NCBI GenBank assembly: GCA_031263335.1
Contig: JAISGB010000049.1
Location: 1 to 6,423, forward strand
From: Eubacteriales Family XIII. Incertae Sedis bacterium
GTDB taxonomy: Bacteria > Bacillota > Clostridia > Peptostreptococcales > Anaerovoracaceae
DNA length: 6,423 bases
Direction: 5' to 3'
A program made the position numbers and the translations under genes. The notes beneath the pieces were generated by a model. The model was not told where the DNA came from. It did no database searches and saw only the letters and a list, made by a program, of their open reading frames with translations. Below are positions 1 to 6,423 of the stretch, one piece after another (position 1 is the first letter of the stretch; each line of letters starts with the position of its first letter).

Positions 1-469
1 CCGCCACGCGTTTGCCGGAGTTGATCCCTGATACGCGGGGGCGCACCTTGCCCAATCGCATCATCTCATCGACGACAAACCGCTCGATCGCCTTGACGGT
101 CACGGGTGGCTCATATTCCCCCAAGGTGCAGGAACCCTCGCATAGGGCCGGACATACGCGGGAGGTGAACTCCGGAAAGGGATGGGTCTTTGAAAGCCTC
201 GCATAGGCTTTCTCTGTTTCTCCGCGATAGACCAGATCGTTGATCTCGGGTATGAGGTTGCAGAGCGGGCATCCGATGGGTAGGCCGTCCACCACGAAGC
301 CCGCATGGCAGAACGCCACGCCGCAGTCCATGCACCGCGCGCTTTGCGTGTTCAGTTCATCGGTTTCGTGGGGTATGATGAATTCGTCCCAGTCCCCTAT
401 CCGTTCGGCCACGGGGCGGTAAGCCGCCTCTCGCCTTTCATATTCCAAAAATCCGGTTGGTTTTCCCAT
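1..469 (-). CDS. gltD: Glutamate synthase (GOGAT) small subunit, 3'-partial
   Basis: 156 N-terminal codons of the beta subunit are visible; the gene runs off the left edge. In the family this subunit oxidises NAD(P)H on FAD and passes electrons through [4Fe-4S] clusters to the FMN of GltB. The start MGKPTGFLEYERREA is the standard GltD opening. The visible part is the iron-sulfur domain, with RCMDCGVAFCH (Cys46, 49, 54), GCPLCNLIPEINDLVYRG (Cys67, 70) and RVCPALCEGSC (Cys106, 110, 114), then PPVTVKAIERFVVDE. It ends at SGKRVA, where the first FAD-binding beta strand (VVGSGPAG in relatives) should begin. About two-thirds of the usual 470-490 residues are therefore missing, including the FAD and NADPH sites. 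Between CH and CPLC lies the longer loop AGFVVDGLPIG, seen in one subclass of GltD, while others have only two residues there. Related N-terminal domains occur in dihydropyrimidine dehydrogenase and NfnB-like proteins, but the position directly after gltB settles the identity. Confidence 0.97.
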   Translation of the reverse strand, partial: MGKPTGFLEYERREAAYRPVAERIGDWDEFIIPHETDELNTQSARCMDCGVAFCHAGFVVDGLPIGCPLCNLIPEINDLVYRGETEKAYARLSKTHPFPEFTSRVCPALCEGSCTLGEYEPPVTVKAIERFVVDEMMRLGKVRPRVSGINSGKRVA

Positions 470-475
470 CTTGCG

Positions 476-482
476 CTCCTTT
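476..482 (-). promoter_or_regulatory. Shine-Dalgarno of gltD
   Basis: On the minus strand this reads AAAGGAG, six bases before the ATG at 469, and it sits in the 55-nt gltB-gltD gap. It fixes the gltD start at MGKPTGF, which is also the family-typical N-terminus. A gap with its own ribosome-binding site and no terminator fits independent translation on a shared mRNA. Confidence 0.85.
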
Positions 483-524
483 CCGCGCGATTCCCTCGAT
501 GCCGTTTCATCGCCGGCGGATCGA

Positions 525-3500
525 TCAATTGACGGCTCGCCCGCTCTTGCCGATCTTCGCAACGGTCGCCGACAGAACCTTCCGATAATCATCCGGCATC
601 ACCTTGACAAAGGAGGCGACCGAGGCGGAAAAATTATTCAGGAGCCGTTTGGCCACGTCGCTGCCGGTGTAGGCGAGATGTTTTTTCAGCAACGATTTCA
701 GTTGCTTTTTATCCTCCTCATCCGGCTCGGTCAGGCTCACCATCGCACGGTTGCACCGCCCTGCGAAACGTCCGGCCTCATCGAGGACATAGGCGACGCC
801 GCCGGACATCCCTGCGGCGAAGTTTCCGCCCGTCTCGCCCAAGATCAGGGCGACGCCGCCCGTCATGTACTCACAACCGTGATCGCCGACGCCCTCGACG
901 ACGGTGATCGCCCCGCTGTTCCTCACGCAGAAGCGTTCCCCGGCAACACCCCGGATGAACACCTCTCCCGAGGTTGCGCCGTACAGGGCCACATTCCCGA
1001 CGATGACGTTTTCGGACGGCGCGAAGGCGGCGCCTTCGGGCGGCGCCACGATGATACGACCGCCGGACAACCCCTTGCCCACATAGTCGTTGCAGTCCCC
1101 GCGCAGTTCCATCTCCACACCGCCGATGAGAAAGGCGCCGAAACTCAGACCGGCGGATCCGTCAAAGCGCAGTCGGATGCTGCCGTCCGGCAGACCCTCG
1201 GGGCCGTGCCTCCTCACGATTTCGCCGGACAACATACAACCCACCGTGCGATTGCGGTTGATGATCTCCAAGGTATAGTCGGCCTTTTGGCCGGGATTTC
1301 GAATCGCGCCCGCACACAGGGAGATCAGCGCGCTTCGGTCCAAGGTTCGTCGCAGGGCGTGATCCTGCGGTTTCGTAAAGTATCTGGCGCCGGCGCTGTC
1401 TACGGCCTTGGGTTGATAAAGCAACCGTGAGAGGTCTACCGTCTTCGCCTTCTCGTTGATCTCGGTATGGGCTTGACGCAGGAGTTCCACATGGCCGACC
1501 AATTCGTTGAAGCTCTTCACACCGATGCGCGCCATCCATTCCCGCACCTCTTGGGCGAGGAAGCGCATGAGGTTTTCGATGTATTCGGGTTTGCCCGTAA
1601 ACTTCTTGCACAGATCGGGGTTCTGCGTGGCGATGCCGACGGGACAGGTGTCCAAGTTGCAGACGCGCATCATGTCGCACCCCATGACGACCAAAGGCGC
1701 GGTGGCAAAGGCGAATTCCTCCGCGCCGAGCAAGGCCGCGACGACGACGTCCCGCCCCGTCAGGAGCTTTCCGTCGGTCTCGAGCACGACGCGGTTGCGC
1801 ATGTTGTTGATGAGAAGGCTTTGATGGGTCTCGGCGACGCCGAGTTCCCACGGCAGTCCCGCGTGGCGAATGCTCGTACGGGGCGCCGCGCCGGTTCCCC
1901 CGTCGTAACCGCTGATCACGATGACGTCGGCGAGCGCCTTGGCCACGCCCACCGCGATGGTGCCGACGCCGCCCTCGGACACGAGCTTGACACTGATCCG
2001 CGCGTTCTTGTTCGCGGCCTTCAGATCGCGAATGAGTTGAGCCAAGTCCTCGATGGAGTAAATGTCATGATGGGGCGGAGGCGATATCAACTCCACGCCC
2101 GGCGTCGAATACCGCGATTTTGCGATCCACGGGTAGACCTTTCCCCCGGGCAGATGCCCGCCCTCGCCGGGCTTCGCGCCCTGCGCCATCTTGATCTGGA
2201 TCTCCTTTGCGTTGTTCAGGTAGTGGATGGTCACGCCGAAGCGCCCGGACGCTACCTGTTTGATGGCGCTGGATCGGTTGTTTCCATCCTTGCCCGGAAC
2301 GAAGCGCTCGGGCAGTTCGCCGCCTTCCCCCGTGTTGCTCTTGCCGCCCAATCGATTCATGGCGATCGCCATGCATTCGTGCGCCTCCCTGCTGATGGAT
2401 CCATAGGACATCGCGCCCGTCTTGAATCGTTTCACGATGCTCGAGACCGGTTCCACCGTATCGATGGGAATGGGTTTCTCTGCTTCAATGATGGACAGCA
2501 GACCCCTGATGTTCTTCAATTCCGTCGTGCGCTTGTTCACGCAGGATGAAAACTGTTTGAACATCGTGTAGTTTCCCCTGCGGCAGGACTGTTGGAGATA
2601 GTAGATATTTTCGGGATTGTACAGGTGGTATTCCCCGTTTTTCCGCCATTTGTAATCGCCGCCGGGATCGAGCGGCTCATCCCCCGAGATCGGATCGAAG
2701 GCGGTCTCGTGGCGTCGCTTCGTCTCTCGTTCGATCTCCGCGAGTGTAAGCCCGCCGATGCGCGAGGTCGTTCCCGTGAAATACTCATCGATGACGGCGG
2801 CGCCTACGCCGAGCGCCTCGAATATCTGCGCCCCGTGATAGCCCTGCACGGTCGAGATGCCCATCTTGGACATGATCTTGACCAAGGATTTGCTCATGGC
2901 TTTGCGATAATTGGATTCCGCTTTCTCCGCATCGACTTCGAGGACCCCCTCCTCGGCCATGTCGCGCAACGTCCGATACGCCAAGTAAGGACAGACCGCC
3001 TCCGCGCCGTATCCCACCAACAGCGCGAGATGGTGCGCCTCCCTCGCCTCCCCCGTCTCGACCACGAGACTGATCTTCGTCCGGTTGCCGTTCCCGACCA
3101 AATGGTGGTGCAGACCGGACACGGCCAAGAGCGAAGGGATCGGCGCCTTATGTCTGCCCGCGCCCCGATCCGATACGATGATGATATTATACCCGTTGTT
3201 CATCACGACGTCGGCCGCGACGAAGAGGTCGTCCAAGGCTTTCTTCAGTCCGTTTTTCTCCCGTGAATTGAACAGGATGGGCAGGGTGACGCTCCTCTGC
3301 CCGTCCAACTCGAGTCCGCGCAACTTCTGCAGTTCATCCGGCGTCAGGATCGGGGAGAAATGGCGTATCATGCGGCAGTTGCCCGCGACGCGTTCGAGCA
3401 GATTCCCCTCCCTGCCGATATGGATGTCCGACGAGGTGACGATCTGTTCCCGTATGGCGTCGATGGGCGGGTTTGTCACCTGGGCGAACAATTGCTTGAA

Positions 3501-5234
3501 ATAGTTGAAGAGCAACTGCGGGCGATTGGACAGCACGGCCAACGGCGTGTCGATCCCCATGGATGAGACGGGGTCGTCACAGGTGTTCGCGACGCTCCGC
3601 AAGGTGAGGTTCAAGTCTTCCCATGTGTAACCGAATATCTTCTGTTCCGTCGACAGCGGAAGGCGCTCCGTTCCGTTCTCCTTGTTGGCCATGAGCAGTT
3701 CCATGCCGATCATGTCCTTCAAGAGGGCTTGCTCGTACGGCTCGTCCGTCCCATTTTGTCTCTTCTTGCGAACGACATCCTGCCATGTCTCGCCGGGATT
3801 GTCGTTCAGCGGAAGATCCTTGAGATAGAGCAGATTCGCGTCCAACCATGCGCGATACGGCGCGGTCGCGGCCGCGGCGCCCTTGATGGCGTCGTCATCC
3901 ACGATACATTTGCGTTCCGTGTCGATGAGCAACATGCGCCCCGGCCTGAGCCGATCCTTCTTCACGATGTTCTCCGCGGGAATGGGCAGGACGCCGGCCT
4001 CGCTCGCGAGGATCAGCGTGTCGTCCTTGGTCAGATAATATCGGGCGGGCCTGAGGCCGTTTCGATCCAAGGTCGCCCCCGCCACCTTGCCGTCCGTAAA
4101 TGCGATGGCCGCGGGACCGTCCCATGGTTCCATCAGGCAACTGTTGTACTCGTAAAACGCCCGCCGCGCGGGATCCATCTCCGTATCGTTCTCCCACGGC
4201 TCGGGGATGGTGAGCATGATCGCCTCGGGCAGACTGTAGCCCGCGTGAACCAAGAGTTTCAGAAAATCATCCAACATCGCCGAATCGCTCCCCTCCTCGT
4301 TGATGATGGGCAACGCCTTCGTCAGATCGGCGCCAAAGGCGGAGGATTTCAGCAACGCCTCACGGGCCTTCACCCAATTGACGTTGCCCCTTATGGTGTT
4401 GATCTCCCCGTTATGCACGATGAAACTCATGGGATGCGCCCGCTCCCAGCTGGGAAAGGTGTTTGTGGAGAAACGGGAATGCACCAAGGCAATGGACGAA
4501 CGCAGATCCGTGTCCTTCAGATCCAAGTAGAAGGCGGGCAACTGATCCGGACGAAGCATACCTTTGTATACGATGGTACGGCAAGATATACCGGCAAGAT
4601 AAAAGTAGAGATCGCGCTCCGCGCCTCCGCCTTCGCCCCGGATGCTCTTTTGCGCCAATCTGGAAATCACGTAGAGCTTTCGCTCAAAATCGGCTTCCGA
4701 AAAATCGGCGGGCTTCCCGATGAATACCTGACGGATGCCCGGACAGACCTCGCGCGCGGTCTTTCCCACGACACTGAGGTTCGTGGGTACGCGGCGCACC
4801 CCCAAGACCTTCAGCCCTTCGCCGGCCACGATGGAGGAAAACGCCTCCACCGTTCGTTGACAGCGCTCCGGCTCCGGGGAACCGAACATCATGGCCACGC
4901 CGTAATCGCCGGCGCCCGGCAGATCGATCCCCTCGCCGGCCGCAACCTTTTTAAAGAAAGAATGGGGCAAACGGAGCAGGATACCCGCTCCGTCGCCCGT
5001 GTCCGGCTCGCTGCCCACGCCGCCCCGATGCGTCATATTGGACAGCACCTCAATGGCGTCTTTCACCAATTTGTGCGATTCGTTCCCATTGATGTTGACC
5101 ACCATCCCAATGCCGCAGGAATCGTGTTCAAACTTAGGTTCATACAATCCTTGTCGTCCGAAGAACGATCGGTCTTGCGGCCCTTCCGATGACTTGGGTT
5201 GTTGCGGGAGTTCCATTTCCTGTGCGCTGTTCAT
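525..5234 (-). CDS. gltB: Glutamate synthase (GOGAT) large subunit, complete
   Basis: 1569 residues, slightly above the usual 1480-1530. The alpha subunit hydrolyses glutamine, channels the ammonia and aminates 2-oxoglutarate on FMN, with electrons from the GltD beta subunit; it is cytosolic. Domains in order: a propeptide of 39 residues; a class II glutaminase domain from the nucleophile Cys40 (FEHDSCGIG, exposed by cleavage) to about 440, with HSRFSTNTFPSWERAHP (252-268) and HNGEINTIRGN (274-284); a central domain about 480-800; the FMN synthase domain about 860-1240, with MSYGSISREAHE (942-953), GGHLPGGKV and SGYDGGTGAAPRTS; [3Fe-4S] ligands Cys1186, Cys1192 and Cys1197 in GCDMMRVCNLDTCPVG; and a C-terminal GXGXG beta-helix about 1300-1500 (GDCNDYVGKGLSGGRIIV). 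The tail KVMPDDYRKVL is typical. All catalytic and cluster residues I can recognise are present and the frame is unbroken. The start at MNSAQEM is set by the ribosome-binding site and by a propeptide length close to those of E. coli and Azospirillum. It follows the Amt-PII gene by 16 nt and precedes gltD by 55 nt, so co-transcription is very likely. Confidence 0.98.
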   Translation of the reverse strand: MNSAQEMELPQQPKSSEGPQDRSFFGRQGLYEPKFEHDSCGIGMVVNINGNESHKLVKDAIEVLSNMTHRGGVGSEPDTGDGAGILLRLPHSFFKKVAAGEGIDLPGAGDYGVAMMFGSPEPERCQRTVEAFSSIVAGEGLKVLGVRRVPTNLSVVGKTAREVCPGIRQVFIGKPADFSEADFERKLYVISRLAQKSIRGEGGGAERDLYFYLAGISCRTIVYKGMLRPDQLPAFYLDLKDTDLRSSIALVHSRFSTNTFPSWERAHPMSFIVHNGEINTIRGNVNWVKAREALLKSSAFGADLTKALPIINEEGSDSAMLDDFLKLLVHAGYSLPEAIMLTIPEPWENDTEMDPARRAFYEYNSCLMEPWDGPAAIAFTDGKVAGATLDRNGLRPARYYLTKDDTLILASEAGVLPIPAENIVKKDRLRPGRMLLIDTERKCIVDDDAIKGAAAATAPYRAWLDANLLYLKDLPLNDNPGETWQDVVRKKRQNGTDEPYEQALLKDMIGMELLMANKENGTERLPLSTEQKIFGYTWEDLNLTLRSVANTCDDPVSSMGIDTPLAVLSNRPQLLFNYFKQLFAQVTNPPIDAIREQIVTSSDIHIGREGNLLERVAGNCRMIRHFSPILTPDELQKLRGLELDGQRSVTLPILFNSREKNGLKKALDDLFVAADVVMNNGYNIIIVSDRGAGRHKAPIPSLLAVSGLHHHLVGNGNRTKISLVVETGEAREAHHLALLVGYGAEAVCPYLAYRTLRDMAEEGVLEVDAEKAESNYRKAMSKSLVKIMSKMGISTVQGYHGAQIFEALGVGAAVIDEYFTGTTSRIGGLTLAEIERETKRRHETAFDPISGDEPLDPGGDYKWRKNGEYHLYNPENIYYLQQSCRRGNYTMFKQFSSCVNKRTTELKNIRGLLSIIEAEKPIPIDTVEPVSSIVKRFKTGAMSYGSISREAHECMAIAMNRLGGKSNTGEGGELPERFVPGKDGNNRSSAIKQVASGRFGVTIHYLNNAKEIQIKMAQGAKPGEGGHLPGGKVYPWIAKSRYSTPGVELISPPPHHDIYSIEDLAQLIRDLKAANKNARISVKLVSEGGVGTIAVGVAKALADVIVISGYDGGTGAAPRTSIRHAGLPWELGVAETHQSLLINNMRNRVVLETDGKLLTGRDVVVAALLGAEEFAFATAPLVVMGCDMMRVCNLDTCPVGIATQNPDLCKKFTGKPEYIENLMRFLAQEVREWMARIGVKSFNELVGHVELLRQAHTEINEKAKTVDLSRLLYQPKAVDSAGARYFTKPQDHALRRTLDRSALISLCAGAIRNPGQKADYTLEIINRNRTVGCMLSGEIVRRHGPEGLPDGSIRLRFDGSAGLSFGAFLIGGVEMELRGDCNDYVGKGLSGGRIIVAPPEGAAFAPSENVIVGNVALYGATSGEVFIRGVAGERFCVRNSGAITVVEGVGDHGCEYMTGGVALILGETGGNFAAGMSGGVAYVLDEAGRFAGRCNRAMVSLTEPDEEDKKQLKSLLKKHLAYTGSDVAKRLLNNFSASVASFVKVMPDDYRKVLSATVAKIGKSGRAVN

Positions 5235-5240
5235 GTCTGT

Positions 5241-5247
5241 TCTCCTT
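5241..5247 (-). promoter_or_regulatory. Shine-Dalgarno of gltB
   Basis: On the minus strand this reads AAGGAGA, six bases ahead of the ATG at 5234. It lies inside the 16-nt gap after the amt stop codon. It decides the gltB start: the open frame runs on 86 codons further upstream, but that extension overlaps the PII coding sequence in another frame and has no family similarity. Confidence 0.85.
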
Positions 5248-5250
5248 GTC

Positions 5251-6423
5251 TCAATCGTCCTGCAACGCGTCGTAGCCTTCCTCGCCCGTCCGAATCTTGA
5301 TGACGTTCTCCACATCATAGATGAATATCTTCCCATCGCCCATGCTGCCTGTACACAGGGCTTCCTTGGCGGCTTCCACAACGGTCTCGACGGGAACCTT
5401 GCAGACGACGATTTCAGCCCTGATCTTCGGCAACAAATGCGGTTGTACCTCGATGCCGCGATAATATTCCTTGTTCCCCTTCTGCATCCCATAGCCGAGG
5501 AGGTTGGTCACGGTCATGCCTGTGATGCCGATCCGATGCATCGCCGCGTCCAACGCCTCAAAACCGCTTGGGCGCGTAATGATGGACAGCTTCGTGTATT
5601 TGTAGGGATCGACCGATGCATCGCCGCTGAATTTCGTCGGTTCCGCCTTCTCCCGCGCGTCTGTCACGGGTATCGTCGCAGCGGCGGCATTCTGCGGAAA
5701 CGTCCGCGCGGGAATGTGCGCGTCCGGTGTTTCTCGCATCGCGCCCGGCGCGGAACCGGCGGCCTGCGCGGAGGACGGAAGGGGGTTCGAAACCTCGTCG
5801 GCCCGGACGGCGGGCATGAAGTCCGCGTAACCGCTGAGCAATCCGTGTTCGTGTATATCGAGTCCCTCGATCTCCTCCTCCTTGGATACGCGCAGTCCGA
5901 TCGTGCGCTTGATGATCCGGAAGGTGATCGTCATCGTGACGGCGACCCAAGCGCCGACGCAGACGACGCCGAGTAACTGCACCCCGAGTTGCCGAAGTCC
6001 GCCGCCGTAGAACAGACCGCCGTCCACCGCGAAAAATCCGACCAAGAGCGTCCCCACGGCGCCGCAGACGCCGTGGACGCCGATGGCGCCGACAGGATCG
6101 TCTACCTTAAAGACCTTATCGATGAGCGCAATCCCCGGCACGAGGATGAGTCCGCAGATCAACCCGACGAGGATGGAGCCGAGGGGACTGACCGCGTCGC
6201 ATCCGGCCGTGACGCCCACAAGGCCGGCCAACGCGCCGTTCAACGACAGGGAGACGTCGGGTTTTTTGTAGACGATCCACGTGAGCAACACAACGGCCAC
6301 GACGCCGCTCGCGGCGGCCAGGTTCGTCGTGACGAAAATGCGCCCCATCGAGGCGAGCGTGTCGTCGCCCGTGGCCGACACGGTGGACGCGCCGTTGAAC
6401 CCGAACCAACCGAACCACAGGAT
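5251..6423 (-). CDS. Ammonium transporter fused to a C-terminal PII (GlnB/GlnK) domain, 5'-partial
   Basis: The frame stays open to the window edge, so the start and about the first six membrane helices are missing; 390 residues plus a TGA stop are visible. They begin at ILWFGWFGFN, the Amt motif near TM7, followed by the GLVGVTAGC segment and by VDDPVGAIGVHGVCG, whose His matches pore His318 of E. coli AmtB. A last hydrophobic helix (about 144-170 of the visible part) leads into the conserved cytoplasmic tail GLRVSKEEEIEGLDIHEHG, the PII-contacting tail of AmtB. About 70 Pro/Ala-rich residues follow, then a full PII domain (about visible 275-388): GITGMTVTNLLGYGMQKG, a T-loop, the Walker-like TGSMGDGKIF, and the C-terminal IRTGEEGYDAL. 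Known for the families: Amt conducts ammonium across the inner membrane, and PII binds ATP/ADP and 2-oxoglutarate and blocks Amt through its T-loop. Inferred: a self-regulated channel, with three PII domains per Amt trimer. The gene is the upstream partner of gltBD. Internal ATG/GTG codons such as the one at 6381 are not the start, because conserved Amt sequence continues upstream of them. Confidence 0.96.
   Translation of the reverse strand: MLWFGWFGFNGASTVSATGDDTLASMGRIFVTTNLAAASGVVAVVLLTWIVYKKPDVSLSLNGALAGLVGVTAGCDAVSPLGSILVGLICGLILVPGIALIDKVFKVDDPVGAIGVHGVCGAVGTLLVGFFAVDGGLFYGGGLRQLGVQLLGVVCVGAWVAVTMTITFRIIKRTIGLRVSKEEEIEGLDIHEHGLLSGYADFMPAVRADEVSNPLPSSAQAAGSAPGAMRETPDAHIPARTFPQNAAAATIPVTDAREKAEPTKFSGDASVDPYKYTKLSIITRPSGFEALDAAMHRIGITGMTVTNLLGYGMQKGNKEYYRGIEVQPHLLPKIRAEIVVCKVPVETVVEAAKEALCTGSMGDGKIFIYDVENVIKIRTGEEGYDALQDD
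5254..5598 (-). other. PII signalling domain within the Amt fusion
   Basis: About 115 residues, matching the usual 112-residue length of a stand-alone GlnB/GlnK, so the domain looks complete. The Gln of GYGMQKG corresponds to Gln39 and the Lys of LLPK to Lys58, both used for 2-oxoglutarate/Mg-ATP binding in E. coli PII. The TGxxGDGKIF B-loop and the IRTGEEG C-loop are intact, so ATP and 2-oxoglutarate binding is expected. The T-loop has the normal length but reads YYRGIEV at its tip: Tyr46 is kept, while positions 49 and 51 (Ser and Tyr modification sites elsewhere) are Ile and Val. Neither GlnD-type uridylylation at Tyr51 nor cyanobacterial-type phosphorylation at Ser49 is therefore possible. 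The sequence is closest in style to Gram-positive GlnK. No start codon with a ribosome-binding site is evident before it, so I read it as translated only as part of the fusion. Confidence 0.93.
5608..5814 (-). other. Pro/Ala-rich interdomain linker of the Amt-PII fusion
   Basis: About 69 residues between the conserved Amt tail (ending ...GYADFMP) and the first beta strand of PII (KYTKLSIITR). It is rich in Ala, Pro, Ser and charged residues and has no hydrophobic segment long enough to cross the membrane, so it looks disordered and cytoplasmic. That keeps the PII domain on the same face as the Amt tail, as a gating role requires. The reading frame is uninterrupted through it, so this is a true fusion and not two adjacent genes. 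Confidence 0.8.

Noticed and set aside
497..512. Small inverted repeat CGATG/CATCG in the gltB-gltD gap as a possible terminator
   Set aside because: The stem is only 5 bp and no T-run follows on the minus strand; it lies just before the gltD ribosome-binding site and is probably chance.
471..1430. 319-codon plus-strand open frame opposite the gltB 3' end
   Set aside because: Its TTG start falls in the gltB-gltD gap only because that gap is non-coding; the rest mirrors the GXGXG domain of gltB and there is no convincing ribosome-binding site.
1467..2549. 360-codon plus-strand open frame opposite the GltB FMN domain
   Set aside because: Antisense shadow of a highly conserved region; its composition (many His, Asp, Arg, Val) mirrors the gltB codons and no family is recognisable.
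3729..5192. 487-codon plus-strand open frame antisense to gltB
   Set aside because: It lies wholly opposite conserved gltB sequence, has no recognisable domain and no clear ribosome-binding site, and is rich in Arg, His and Gly as expected from an antisense frame of a GC-rich gene.
5235..5492. N-terminal extension of gltB by 86 codons
   Set aside because: The extension overlaps the PII coding sequence out of frame and has no GltB similarity. The ATG at 5234 has a good ribosome-binding site and gives a normal propeptide length.
4999..5976. 325-codon plus-strand open frame spanning the gltB/amt junction
   Set aside because: It overlaps two certain genes on the opposite strand and shows no domain or membrane pattern of its own.
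6381..6381. In-frame GTG at 6381 as the transporter's start codon
   Set aside because: The 14 codons upstream encode the conserved Amt motif ILWFGWFGFNGAS, so the gene continues beyond the right edge.

Overview
This is an all-minus-strand nitrogen-assimilation operon from a bacterium. The window opens inside one gene and closes inside another. In transcription order (right to left) it holds the 3' two-thirds of an ammonium transporter fused to a PII signalling domain (5251-6423, 5' end outside the window), a complete glutamate synthase large subunit gltB (525-5234), and the first 156 codons of the glutamate synthase small subunit gltD (1-469, 3' end outside the window). Intergenic gaps are 16 and 55 nt, and each contains a strong Shine-Dalgarno sequence. 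No promoter, terminator, RNA gene, mobile element or CRISPR array is visible, and no gap between genes exceeds 55 nt.

The genes form one pathway. The Amt part brings in ammonium. Glutamine synthetase (not in this window) would convert it to glutamine, and GltB/GltD (NADPH-type GOGAT) transfers the glutamine amide to 2-oxoglutarate to give two glutamates. The PII domain, normally a separate GlnB/GlnK protein that senses ATP/ADP and 2-oxoglutarate and gates Amt, is here attached to the transporter's C-terminus by a Pro/Ala-rich linker. So uptake, 2-oxoglutarate/energy sensing and the 2-oxoglutarate-consuming enzyme are probably co-expressed.

Organism: the DNA is moderately GC-rich and codons favour G/C at the third position. 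The PII domain resembles the Gram-positive/clostridial GlnK type (KVPVET..., no uridylylatable Tyr at the usual place). The GltD N-terminus also has the longer loop before the second cysteine pair. Amt-PII fusions are known in scattered phyla, including clostridia, Planctomycetes and Lentisphaerae. I cannot place the organism more precisely from this window. The most unusual feature is the Amt-PII fusion placed directly ahead of gltBD. The rest is a well-conserved housekeeping pathway, and I see no sign of an entirely new system.
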